A DNA stretch of 64,000 bases, taken from NCBI GenBank assembly GCA_036583965.1, contig JAZBQD010000027.1, forward strand, positions 4,110,687 to 4,174,686, written 5' to 3'. Below, piece by piece: positions 38,390-47,954 of this stretch (the first letter of the stretch is position 1; each line of letters opens with the position of its first letter). A program made the translations under genes and the position numbers. Below the pieces are notes generated by a model. That model did not search any database. It was given only the letters and a program-made list of their open reading frames with translations, and was not told the DNA's origin. The stretch is from Prunella strophiata (taxonomy: Eukaryota > Chordata > Aves > Passeriformes > Prunellidae).

Positions 38390-38510
38390 ATTCTTTCAAA
38401 GCACCAACAAAAACCCATTCTCAAACATCCCTCAAAGTTTTTCTGTACCATTATTTGGTAGCCCTTTATAATCAGCACAGCTTGAGATTACCTTAATTAG
38501 TTTAATGAAG
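38390..38510 (+). ncRNA. Possible non-coding exon (splice-bounded)
   Basis: The acceptor GTGTATCTTTCATTTCCAG (38,371-38,389) is strong, and AAG|GTAAGG at 38,511 is a good donor; they bound 121 nt. All three + frames meet a stop, though only near the 3' end, so a coding role would need a terminal or retained structure. It may be a non-coding exon or a chance pair. Confidence 0.15.
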
Positions 38511-40439
38511 GTAAGGCCTATATTCCATCTCAGGAAATGTCCAGTTCTCAATAACGCCAGTGGATGTCACACATGTACACTCACAAAAACCCTACAGGGT
38601 TTTTGGCCAGTGGTTTGCCATTTTTGCAAGATGATGCTGGTTTTAGTGTGCATTCTGCATGAGCATTTCATGTGAGAAACATACAGGCTTGCAGCTGGGC
38701 AGCACTGATGCTGATTAACTTGCCTCAGAGGTCAAACTGGGAAGTTTTTTGATTACTCTTTTCCTAGGGAGTCAGAAACTTTGACTCTGAATTATCAGTG
38801 AATTCACTGTCAGCAATTATCCTGCAAATTATCTCTTATTTGCAGGTAAACATTTTTGCTCTGCAGGGTGCAGTGGTTTACTAGCAACTGCAGTGCTTAT
38901 TGAAATTGGATAGTATAACAAATTACTTAGAATCCAGCTCTACAGGTATCAGTGGTGGATATTTTAATGTCATTTGGAGGCAATTCTTTTAAAAATTTGT
39001 ACAGTGCTCTTGGTTGTAAGATTGAATTCATCCTTCTCTCCACTGATGTGTACAGGAACACTTAAATAGATTCTGATCATTGTCCTGTTAGTACAAATCT
39101 ATTCAGGAGTTCAGCTGATCCTACTTTCTCTTTAGTTGTTTTAGCAAGTAATAAGTGACTGAGAGCTGCACAAGTGACTACTGCAAAAATAGTTGAGAAC
39201 TACACTTTGAGGTTTTGATCTTCAGCTCCTCCAGCTGTTCAGTGGAAATGAAACTTTTGGCCTTAATGTGTAACTCTTAATCATTTATCACATAATTTGT
39301 GATGGCATAGTGCATCACCAGAAAGGAGAATACAGGAATGATGAGTTTAAGCTCTACAGATAAACACAAATGAAAGCTGTCATCTTCACACCAAACTTCT
39401 TGTTCCTTTGCTTCTTGATCATGTTTTTCAGTAGAGAGAAGGGACTGTGACCAAATATCTGTTCTCATGTGAGAGTTTGTGTTGCAAAGTTATGGCCTAA
39501 AAAATATTTTACATTAAACCAGAGCAGATTGCTTATGGCAACTCCTGCATAATGAAGGAACACAATGAAGAACTGCAGTGCATATTGCTCTTCAGGTCTG
39601 TTCTATTTTCATAGTTGTTTTTTTTTTTAAGTAGAAAATTGCATAGTATAATTACAAGTTCATTTGCATTCATATTACAAGCTGTGAGCTAGTAGTCTTT
39701 TATATTTAAAAAGTATTATTAGCAAGTGTGACTTGCATCCATACATTTCAGAAATGAATGGGAATGAAGTTTTATACTACTCAAAGTTCCCTCTCTACTT
39801 AGTCAGCTGCCAGCACCCCTCCTGTAAACTCCAGGACCCCAGGGAGGCCAGCAACACAATAAATGCAACTTCATTTTATTGTGCACTGGTCAAAGGGTAA
39901 GAACAGCTCAATTACTATTTTCCCAAAAAATTTTGCCTTTTGGGAACTAAGGGCCACCAATATTTTATTTGACCTAATACGTATAGACAAGCATGTCTCC
40001 TCAAGGATGCTGTCTATTATTTCTTAATGAAAAAAATTACTTTATTTCTCCTTTAGTTCTTTGTCTTCCTAGGTGGTGAAACTTCTCATCAGTAGGAAAT
40101 TTTGCTGCAATGAAGTTGACTACTTACTTCTTTTAATTCACATTAGAATAAGTGGGTTCAACTGAGAATCTGACCTTTCATTTCTGTAATAAATTGAAAT
40201 GCAGAAAACAGGTCTATAGTGAAAAGCTCCATTGCATCAACTGCTTCTATAAATGTGGCTTGAATTTTGAATTTTTTATGTTCTAAATGTTATTACATGA
40301 CGTTATCTTTTATGCTTAATACCTAATGTGCTGCAGAGAAGAATAATTGAGGGAGATGAAACTGATAATATTTGAGAATGTTACCAGATCTGTGCATGTA
40401 CTTCCAATCAATCTGTTCACTCAGCCTTTCCCTCTGCTC

Positions 40440-41110
40440 CCTGCTCTGTTAAGTGCGTTGCCACATTGGTTCAGCTCTCCTGCCTGTCAGGTGGAGGTAA
40501 AATAACCTGTAGACATCTTTCTACCTTGTGAGCATCCCGGTGATCCCTGCCCGGCTGTCATCCCGGGGAGTGCACATCAGCAGCTGGGCACCTGCGTGTC
40601 CTGCGGAACATCTCGCTCGTAATTCCTGATCAGATCCAATCCTCTCTAATGGTCTGAGCCCTCTTCCCTGCCAGCCCAGCCACTCAGCCCCGGGGGGTGA
40701 ATCAGATCTATCTAGAGGCTGCAAAAAGCTTTTCTTTTAGTCATTTACCTCGGTTAGCGAGAGCAGCGCTGCTTTTATGCATTGATTGGAGATAATACTG
40801 GTGAAATGGCAATAACCTGGCAAATGGACTTCTCTCTGTATGTAAATCCTTTCGGGAAGTGCATGACAGCCTCTGTTTTCTATGGGTCTCCGTTTGTAAA
40901 GAAGCTGTTATCACAGAATAAGTTTAATGGGTCGTGAATTTTGTGTTGAAAGGAGAGTCTCTCCATGACTTCTGATCCGCCTGCAACAGACCTATTGGCT
41001 CGGCAGCGAGTGCATTAGGCTAAATATGCTTCCTCCATTGACTCTGAAGGTAACAGCCCTAAATGCCTCATTAAATTTTCATGGGTGACTGCGAGAAGCC
41101 ATGAGAAAAG
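40440..41110 (+). promoter_or_regulatory. Promoter-proximal flank of the CpG island
   Basis: CpG dinucleotides become frequent from about 40,450 and the sequence loses simple repeats. An inverted CCAAT box (ATTGG in GACCTATTGGCTCGG) lies at 40,994-40,998. A TATA-like TAAATATG lies at 41,021-41,028, about 25 bp closer to the island. If functional on +, they would place a start near 41,050. The stretch 40,780-41,110 has the texture of a conserved promoter. A minus-strand donor-like site (AAG|GTAGAA, near 40,530) leaves divergent transcription possible. Confidence 0.4.
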
Positions 41111-41703
41111 CAGCACACTGGTGGCGGCGGGGCCCCCGGCCCGGCCCCCGCCCCGCGGCCGTGCGGGGGGAGCCGCGATGGCGGGGCCGTGCCCGGGCTC
41201 CACGCGTGGGCAGCGGCCACCCCAGCCCGGACTGCCCCGCCGACCGCCCTCCCTGCGCCCCGGGGAAGCCCCCGGGGAGCCCCGGTACCGATTCTGCCCC
41301 GGCCGTGCTTGAGCGCGGTGCTGCGGGGGGGTCTCCAGGCGCTCCGCTCCGCTCGCCCTCAGGGGCTGCCCCGGCGGCGATGACAGGCTCGGGACGAGCC
41401 GACGCGCCGAGCGCCCCCGCCCCGAGCGGGGACAGCCCCCAGCCCCCTCCTCGCCCGTCCCCCTCTCCCTGCCCAGCTGCACGGCGGCGCTGAGACCCCC
41501 AGCCCTGGGAGAGGAGGAGAAGGAGGAGGAGACCGACCCCTCATCAGCCGCGTTCCTCCACCGCACACCTCCCTTTTCCCCTCCCTCTGGCCTCAGCGCC
41601 GCGCTGGCGGGGCCGGAGAGGGCAGGCGGCGCGGGAAGGCGGCTCTGCCAGCATGGACGGGCCATGTGTATCCTAAGGAATAACAGCAGCTGCTGCGCCC
41701 ACG

Positions 41704-41748
41704 ATGGGGAGCAGAGGAATGCGAGGAGGAGAGGGCTCGCTGGGGCAG
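41704..41748 (+). CDS. Possible first coding exon segment ending at a splice donor
   Basis: An ATG at 41,704 opens a 15-codon frame (Met-Gly-Ser-Arg-Gly..., Gly-rich, ending Leu-Gly-Gln). It runs exactly in phase 0 into CAG|GTGAGA (GT at 41,749), a good consensus donor. Phase 0 is compatible with the acceptor of the exon candidate at 45,511. There is no recognised protein, the Met context (CACGATGG) is only fair, and the match in phase has a one in three chance by luck. The true exon may be untranslated, use another Met, or end at another donor. Confidence 0.2.
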
Positions 41749-42272
41749 GTGAGAGAGCCGGTCGCTGCTCCCCTGCGCGGCCGGGCGGCAGGTGCGGGTT
41801 TGGGGGCTCAGCGGGGCGCGCTGCTCCTCCTGCCAAGCGGGGACCCCCTCCCCGCAGCAGCATGGAAGGGCAGCTTTTCTCCGAATGAAGTTTATTTTTT
41901 GCCCGTCCGTCCCCCCCTCCCGCTCGCTCCCGTCCCCCCGAGGCGGGGAAAGGGCTGGAATCCCCTGCGAGTCGCGGGAAGTTGCCGGCTGCGGGGGGAG
42001 CGCCGTGCGATGCTGCCCCACACCCCGCCGAGCTCTGGGGCAAAGGGCTGGGGGTGCTTTCGCCATCCCCCGCAGCGGGGCAAGTTAAAAAAAATCGAGG
42101 AGGGAGCCACAGACGCGATGCGGCCGCGGGGTTCCCCCCGGCCACCGCCGCCGTGCCGGGGGTCCCTGCGATGCGCCGCTCTGGGGAGCCTTGGCCGCTG
42201 CCGCCCCGCAGCTGGAAGCGCCGATCGGTCGCGGTGGTGCCGCTTGCTGCGGGAAGCGCCCCCCGCTGCCGG

Positions 42273-42320
42273 GCTGGGAGCCGGCCGAGGGCTGGGAGCC
42301 GGCCGAGGGCTGGGATGCGG
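42273..42320 (+). repeat. 18-bp GC-rich tandem repeat inside the CpG island
   Basis: GCTGGGAGCCGGCCGAGG occurs twice without change (42,273-42,290 and 42,291-42,308), then a partial diverged third copy starts GCTGGGATGCGG. In the overlapping frames it yields repeated short peptides that are not evidence of a protein. Confidence 0.92.
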
Positions 42321-43885
42321 CTCGGCTGCGCCGGCGCTGCCCTGCCCGGGAAGGTGCGGCAGGGCCGGGGGACGCCGCGCTGAGGAGCGGCGGGGAAATG
42401 GCGCCCGGAGCGGGGCGGAGGGGCCGCTGGACGCGCGGAGAGCCGGGCGAGCTCGCCCTGCCCGGCCGGGGACACTGTGGGGACCGCCCGCTGGTCCCCG
42501 GCCCCGGCCCCCGGCGCTGGTCAGCGGTGCGCGGCCCATGGAGCGGTGCGGAGTGAGCGCTCGCGTTAGGGTGCTGCGGGTTCGTGCCCCTCTCCTCTAC
42601 AGCCCCGACTTCAGGGAAAAACGCGGCAGCCCCCCGGTGTCTGAGTGTTTTGGAGTGCTTTCTTCTCGGGGTTGTGCACGGCCACCGAGTCACCAGGGGC
42701 AGGCAGCTGGGAATGAAAGTTGTGAGCGCTGCGGTGGGAGGAAGGTGGGCGAGGGAGCTGGATCAGGACAGCGGTGACAGAGCCCACAAGGGCTGGCAGG
42801 ACAAGCACGGGACTGTGAATTCCCCAGAGCCAGCTCTTCCTTTGGTGTATTCCAGGGTGTTTCACTCGCTGGGAACTCAGGTTCATGACCGGCACATTTG
42901 AAATGCCTCTGTGAATGGTGAAGCGGGATACTGGGACTAGTAATCGTAGTAAAGAGCAGTAGATAACAAAGCTGGTTTCTGGGCTGGAGAGTCCCGGAGC
43001 TTGCAGACGAATGGGAAGTTTTTAATTTCCCGACGAACTTCTCCTTCATTGTACGTTTCAAACCGGTTAAGTCAATTTCCAGGTCTTTCCCCGAAGTAGT
43101 TTTAAAAGCAAAGTCCTTGGAACTCTTTGCCATTTGTCTAAATTCTGAATGCATGTCTGAAGCATTTAATCATGTTTATTGTTTTCAGCCACTCAAACGG
43201 AATAAAAATTACTTATCGTTGACGAAGCTTATCTCGCAAGCTGTTTCGCAGTATGTTTCCATTGCAAGACACAGCGCTGTGTTAAACTACTGATGACTGT
43301 ATTGTTTATTGTTCTTTCATTCCCCACCCTCACCCCCCCGTAACAGCAGTATCAATCTGTTCCTTACTGCTCTACTCAAAAATAATGGAGGTGCAAGTTT
43401 TCACCAGTTTGGTATTTTCACTCGTAGCTGAGATTTATGTCTTTTATATTTGCTCTTAAGCTGTTTTTCATTCAGTGTACTAAAGGCAGCTGATGTATTA
43501 AAAAAGGAATCAAGGCATAAAGCTAAAAGGGACTTTGGAACTCCTGAGCTGAAACTGTGCATGGAATTAGAGCTGGATCCACAGCATTATTTATTTGTTT
43601 ATCCATACATAACACCTTCATGAAGCATAAGGTTCCTTGCCCCTTTGTCATTACCATTTTATGTCATTACACAGCTAAAATGCACTATTCACACTGTTCT
43701 AGAAATACAGATTTATTGTTTGGAGTGTTTTGATCTTGGACTGTACCTCATAGGTGATTTTGCTGCACTTTAACAGTATCTCAACACAGTGATGGAGGAC
43801 ACCATCATGTTTTCTTGTAGGATTACCTTTGGGACCTTAGTGACTGCACACATCAGTGGTTTCATCTTAGGAGGATTGAAATTGA

Positions 43886-43922
43886 TTTTCTTTTTTTTCC
43901 TTTTTTTTTTTTTTCTTTTTAT
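43886..43922 (+). repeat. T-rich tract
   Basis: T runs broken by single or double C over 37 bp; no element recognised. Confidence 0.88.
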
Positions 43923-44415
43923 CTCAGCCAGTGAAAGACCCTGTGTATGTCCTTTGACCCATGGCCTCACATGATGAAGTGAAACCAGTAGTGGAGGATG
44001 TAGACTTGAAGTAGCTGCTACTAAAAAGTAGAGGTATCAGAATGAACCCCCTGTCCTGGTGATCAGCCTGTGTGATTCTTTGGGCAAGGCACAATTTTTA
44101 AAATTTGTAAAGCTGCTGCATATATAAAAATAAATTTGAAACACGAACATTATGATACTTTTCATACTTTTGATGGGTCCTTGCTCAAGCAAAGATTGAC
44201 CATTGCCTCTCATCCATAACAGGCCTTTGTCTCCAAAGTATTTTATATTTCAAATTTTTGTAAGGTATTTGTGTTGAATTTAGCAACAGCCAGGCTCAGC
44301 AACTAAATATCAGTGAGGTGGGAGAACCTCTATTTTTTACAACCCTGTTTGCATTTTAAAGTGATAGCAAATACTAGCAAAGAGGAACACGATTTTCTAG
44401 ATGTTATAGTTCAAA

Positions 44416-44505
44416 TTAACTTTCCCAGTCAATATTTAGTCAAGGTCTTGATGGTTAAAGTTAACTGTCCAAGTCAATGTTTAGTCAAGGTAATGACTTG
44501 GTTTT
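44416..44505 (+). repeat. 45-bp imperfect tandem duplication
   Basis: TTAACTTTCCCAGTCAATAT at 44,416 and TTAACTGTCCAAGTCAATGT at 44,461 start two adjacent copies that share TTTAGTCAAGGT. About 31 of the first 36 bases agree, and similarity fades at the 3' side of copy two. Confidence 0.85.
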
Positions 44506-45151
44506 TATAAACACTACCCAAGCATTCTTGCAGAATTAATCAGAGTTGCTTGCTCAGCCAATTACTTAGGAATAAAGCTACGTTATTACTTGGTCTCTCA
44601 TATGTCCTGTTCTGTTTGGTGTTATTTCAGCAGTGCTTGCTTTCAGCCCTTCTGTGGCTTCATTCTTACAGCACCAGATCTGTCTTTAAGGCATTTATTT
44701 GCCTGGTGGTTTTGGGAGGTAAGGGAAGTCCTGCACTAGCCTGTTTTTATGGGTAGGAAGATGAAGTGTGGAGATGCCAGGTGCAGGCTCCCAGAAGGAA
44801 GTGCAACATGTAGTGCAAAAAACAACATTTATTTATGTCCAAGAGAGTCTTCAGGAGCCTGTGCTGAGCAGCTCCTTGTGCAGTGCTCAGGGAGAGATGA
44901 GCACTTGGGATAAAGCAATCATTAACAGTGTATGAAAACCATTTTGGTGTCTGGGACAAAAGTGATGAAATTGAGAATTGTTGGCATTGGAATTTACAGT
45001 GAAAGATGGAAGCATGTTGTGATCTGGGAAAGAACTGGAAATCTTTATTGTGATTCTTCATTTCTTGGCATCCCTTTAAATGGGATCTTCATTCTTCCAG
45101 GATGGCACTTCAGTCTCTTAAACTGACATTAGAATCACAGTCTGGACTTCC

Positions 45152-45220
45152 ATTGTACCAGTGTTTTTTTCTTTCTTTCTTTCTTTCTTTTTTTTTTTTT
45201 TTTTTTTTTTAATTGTACCA
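45152..45220 (-). mobile_element. Poly-T / (TTTC)n insert flanked by 9-bp direct repeats
   Basis: ATTGTACCA at 45,152-45,160 and again at 45,212-45,220 exactly flanks GTG, T7, four CTTT units and a long T run. This is what a minus-strand retroposed poly-A tail with a target-site duplication would leave, with nearly no element body. Replication slippage within the run could have changed its length since. Confidence 0.6.
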
Positions 45221-45510
45221 CTTGCAAATGCATTCCCTGCAATTACATGGGTATTAGAGTAGATATTCATTAGGATTTTACTAATCTGAACCTCAAGTGC
45301 TGTTCTGCAAATTTGCCAGCCTTTGTAAGGCAGTGCTTGACTTCATCAGCTGCACTGTTTTATTATGAGTATTTTGATACAGTAGAATGAAAAGCATATA
45401 TTCTAAACCAAGTAATTAATCAGATTGAAAATTTTCATTTTTATACTTTGATTTGTCACAAAGAGAGCCTGCAGCTCTATATTTTTCCCTTAACACTAGT
45501 TTTTGCCCAG

Positions 45511-45618
45511 TCTAACTGCAGCCAAATGACATTTCATGGTGGTGGTTTAAGAATTTCATCCATGAGTCAATCTTCCATTTCTGTTTCGAGGCAGCAGAAT
45601 TGTCACAACTTGGAGAAG
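45511..45618 (+). CDS. Candidate internal coding exon, unidentified protein
   Basis: This 108-nt segment is preceded by a good acceptor (CACTAGTTTTTGCCCAG, AG at 45,509-45,510). It is followed by a very good donor (AAG|GTGAGTAAA, GT at 45,619). It is a multiple of three, phase 0 at both ends, and open in only one frame; the other two frames hit stops within 6 codons. The 36-residue peptide is polar and Ser-rich, starting SNCSQMTFHGGG, with a middle part ISSMSQSSISVS and ending NCHNLEK. It has no membrane segment or recognised domain and could be a linker. An internal Met at residue 6 could also serve as a start. It lies 3.8 kb downstream of the donor in the CpG island on the same strand. I do not recognise the family, and conservation in other birds would be decisive. 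Confidence 0.4.
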
Positions 45619-46409
45619 GTGAGTAAACCCAACACTGAGCTCCAGGAAAGGAACCTGTATTTAATCTTACACTGCTGTCAAGCACATTTTTAAGTGTTCC
45701 AGGTGTAAGTAGTGTTCTAGATTCTTAACTTAGTTTATATCAGTGGTTCAGCCACATGCACAAATCCCCTGTCAGAACCCACCAGTGTGAGCCTTGCTGG
45801 TTACAGTGGGGTCTGTGGTGGATCTGTCTCAAGGTGGTGCCATATTGCAGAACCAGACCAGAGCAAGAGCTGTCAGCTTTTGTCTCTTAATCAATATATT
45901 GCTTTCTGTGCAGTGAGAGTGGAGCTCATTGCCTGGGATGACCCATGTGCATGCTGCAGGTGCAGAGGCTGCTGTGTCCCCAGCCCTTCAGACAGCTGCA
46001 TGTCCTGGCCAGCTCCATCCCCAGCAGAGCAGCAGCCTTGCTGAAGGGCTGCTTGTCACATCTTGCTCTGGCTCAGTCCTCCTCTGAGATATGTGAGGCT
46101 GCTGACATGAACTTATGGCCCTTGGAGGCGTGAAGATTTCTTCCAGTTACTTATGGGATCAGGGAGAGCATGGCTGTGGGTGAGCTTTAAAAATGCAGTG
46201 TTCCTGAGCAGAAGCCTGCTGGGGGAGCAGGCTCCAGGCACTTTCCAGCCCCTGATCCTTTGCACTTTCTACAGACAGTCATTCCATTAGTCTTTGTTTA
46301 ATGAGGATGCAGAGGTTACTTTTCTGCAGGGTTTTTTATCTTATCTATTTATTTTCCTGTCTTATGTTTTATATTCTTGTCTTAAGGATAAGAATATTTT
46401 CTTAGGTTT
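45619..46409. other. Presumed intron sequence
   Basis: No further exon recognised. Short open frames near 45.8-46.1 kb are moderately GC-rich and carry many Cys codons but have no splice support. Confidence 0.4.
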
Positions 46410-46618
46410 TAGATATGCAGAAGAAATTCCTCCTTGTGAGGAATGGCACAGAGAAAAAGAGAAGCTGTGGCTGCCCCATCCCTGGAAGTAGTCCAAGGCC
46501 AGGTGGACAGGGCTTGGAGCAGCCTGGGATAGTGGAAGGTGTCCTTGCCCATGGTAGGGAGTAAAACTGGATGAGCTTTAAGGTCCCTCTCAACTTCAAA
46601 CCATTCTGTCATTTTATG
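46410..46618 (+). mobile_element. CR1 LINE, 3' end
   Basis: Ordered blocks: AGATATGCAGAAGAAATTCC, AGAAGCTGTGGCTGCCCCAT, CCCTGGAAGTAGTCCAAGGCC, GGTGTCCTTGCCCATGG and ACCATTCTGTCATTTTATGA. The copy is 5'-truncated and on the + strand. Confidence 0.94.
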
Positions 46619-46690
46619 ATATGTACCACATTAAAAAAAAATAAGGGCAGTTGCTGGTTTTTTTCTGTACTGAATTTTGTATGTTTCTGT

Positions 46691-46707
46691 GTGTATATAT
46701 ATATATT
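46691..46707 (+). repeat. (TA)n microsatellite
   Basis: A short GTGTATATATATATATT run. Confidence 0.88.
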
Positions 46708-47871
46708 GGCAAAGATTCATTAGCTGCCCTTTTAACTACATAAGGATTTATCCAGGTATTGCCAAGCAGTTACACTGAGAGATTCCCCACCCCTCACACC
46801 CCCAAATAGTGATTGCTCTTGTGGGTAGAGAAGCATCAGTTTCTTGAGAGTCTTTGCAATTCCCTGAGCCTGAAGGCAAATGAATAGAAATTTAGTGGAC
46901 CACCTAGTTCTTGACTCAAAATTCTCCAAAGAGGAGTCTGGCCTAATTTAGATTGTATTGGAACAAATAATTCTATCATGCATTGCTGGTTTGTTTTCTT
47001 CTAGGATGCATATTGCTGTCTTGTAGAAACTTCAGATTTAGATGTTAGGCAGTGTCCCTGTGGTTTTGGGAGGTGCTTTTCCTCAGTGAATACTTACTGG
47101 AAAATTACATTTAGAGGGATACTTGTGAAGAGGAGAACAATCAAGACAGAATACTAAGGCTGTTAGAATTATTCATACCTGAATGTGAATGTAATGTTGT
47201 TTAGTACTGTGGCTAATCAAGAGTCCTCAGTACAAAGTCTCCTTATTATTACTAAAGATGGAGCTGGAATCTCCCCAAAATGCTTTTTTGTAGCAAAGTG
47301 CAAGTATAAATATCTGTCATCACATGTCCCTGTGATAGGATTCTGGTGGGGTTGATGTGTGTGATTGTAGGGTTGCTGATTGTAGGATTGTAGGGTGTTT
47401 GCTGGGGCCAGCACTGTGTTGAAGCTCACTGGGAGCTGATCAGCATCCAGGCACTGCAGTTGTGGCCTCTTAAAGCAATTCTAGGTGTGCAAAACCCTTT
47501 TTATGTTATTCTGTAGAGAGTAGCACCCATCAGTCTGTCTGTCCCTAAGATTACACTCCTGAAGCTTGTCAATCCATCTGTCCTGTATTCATGGTTTGGA
47601 AAAGAGCTGTCTAAACCTGAACAGTTTTATTCTTGGGCAACTTAGTAAAGTTTTGAGTCTGCAGAATTTCAAGATCATACCAAGAGTTACCTGAAAACAA
47701 TTCTTTGCTCTTGAATTTCTTGAGGAACTTGGATTACTGGGAATCCAGTTGATGCAATACCCATTTCATTGTTTCCCTTTTAAAGAAATGGCTTCTACTC
47801 TACTGACAGAGCAGTTACTTAGAGAACAGCAGGCATCAATATTGGTTGTTTCTTAACCTAAAGGATTATAA

Positions 47872-47954
47872 TTTTTTTTTTTTTTCAAAAATTGAAGTAA
47901 CTGAGGGGAAAACTGTGAGTGATCTTTTTTTTAAACCATAAAAAAAAAAAAAAA
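47872..47954. repeat. Poly-T and poly-A runs facing each other
   Basis: T14 at 47,872-47,885 and A15 at 47,940-47,954, about 54 bp apart, could pair as an inverted repeat. Either run could also be a separate slippage product. Confidence 0.8.

Larger units (their letters stand above)
35482..40439. other. Non-coding AT-rich DNA
   Basis: No coding exon is convincing. The stretch includes a MIR relic and a splice-bounded segment, given separately. A 123-codon minus-strand frame at 37,630-38,001 is unrecognised. The remainder is AT-rich, with no tandem structure of note. Confidence 0.5.
41111..42800. promoter_or_regulatory. CpG island, probable gene promoter
   Basis: This is the only strongly GC-rich, CpG-dense stretch in the window, with abrupt change from AT-rich flanks. 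It contains GC-box words (GGGGCGG, CCCCGCCC-like), many CCG/CGG clusters, and runs of G that could form quadruplexes (for example 42,036-42,056). In birds such islands almost always mark the 5' end of a gene. Very long open frames on both strands here result from lack of AT-rich stop codons. Direction is not certain. The + strand is favoured by the donor at 41,749 and the exon candidate at 45.5 kb. Confidence 0.85.
42801..45151. other. Presumed start of first intron
   Basis: CpG content declines through 42,800-43,300, where words such as ACCGGTTAAG, TTATCGTTGACG and TTATCTCGCAAGC are still CpG-bearing. Then AT-rich sequence takes over. No exon is recognised. Low-complexity T tracts and a 45-bp tandem duplication are the only structures seen. 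Confidence 0.45.

Noticed and set aside
41015..42475. 486-codon minus-strand open frame across the CpG island
   Set aside because: Its composition is Pro/Ala/Gly/Arg-rich as any GC-rich random frame would be. Long frames overlap it on the other strand and in other frames, and no domain is visible. Stop codons are simply rare in this base composition.
41704..42777. 357-codon + strand open frame in the CpG island
   Set aside because: Same cause as the minus-strand frame. Only its first 15 codons, up to the splice donor, are kept as a tentative exon.
47360..47400. GTAGGG words as an interstitial telomere-like repeat
   Set aside because: The spacing is irregular and the TTAGGG unit is absent; it is just a small cluster of similar words.
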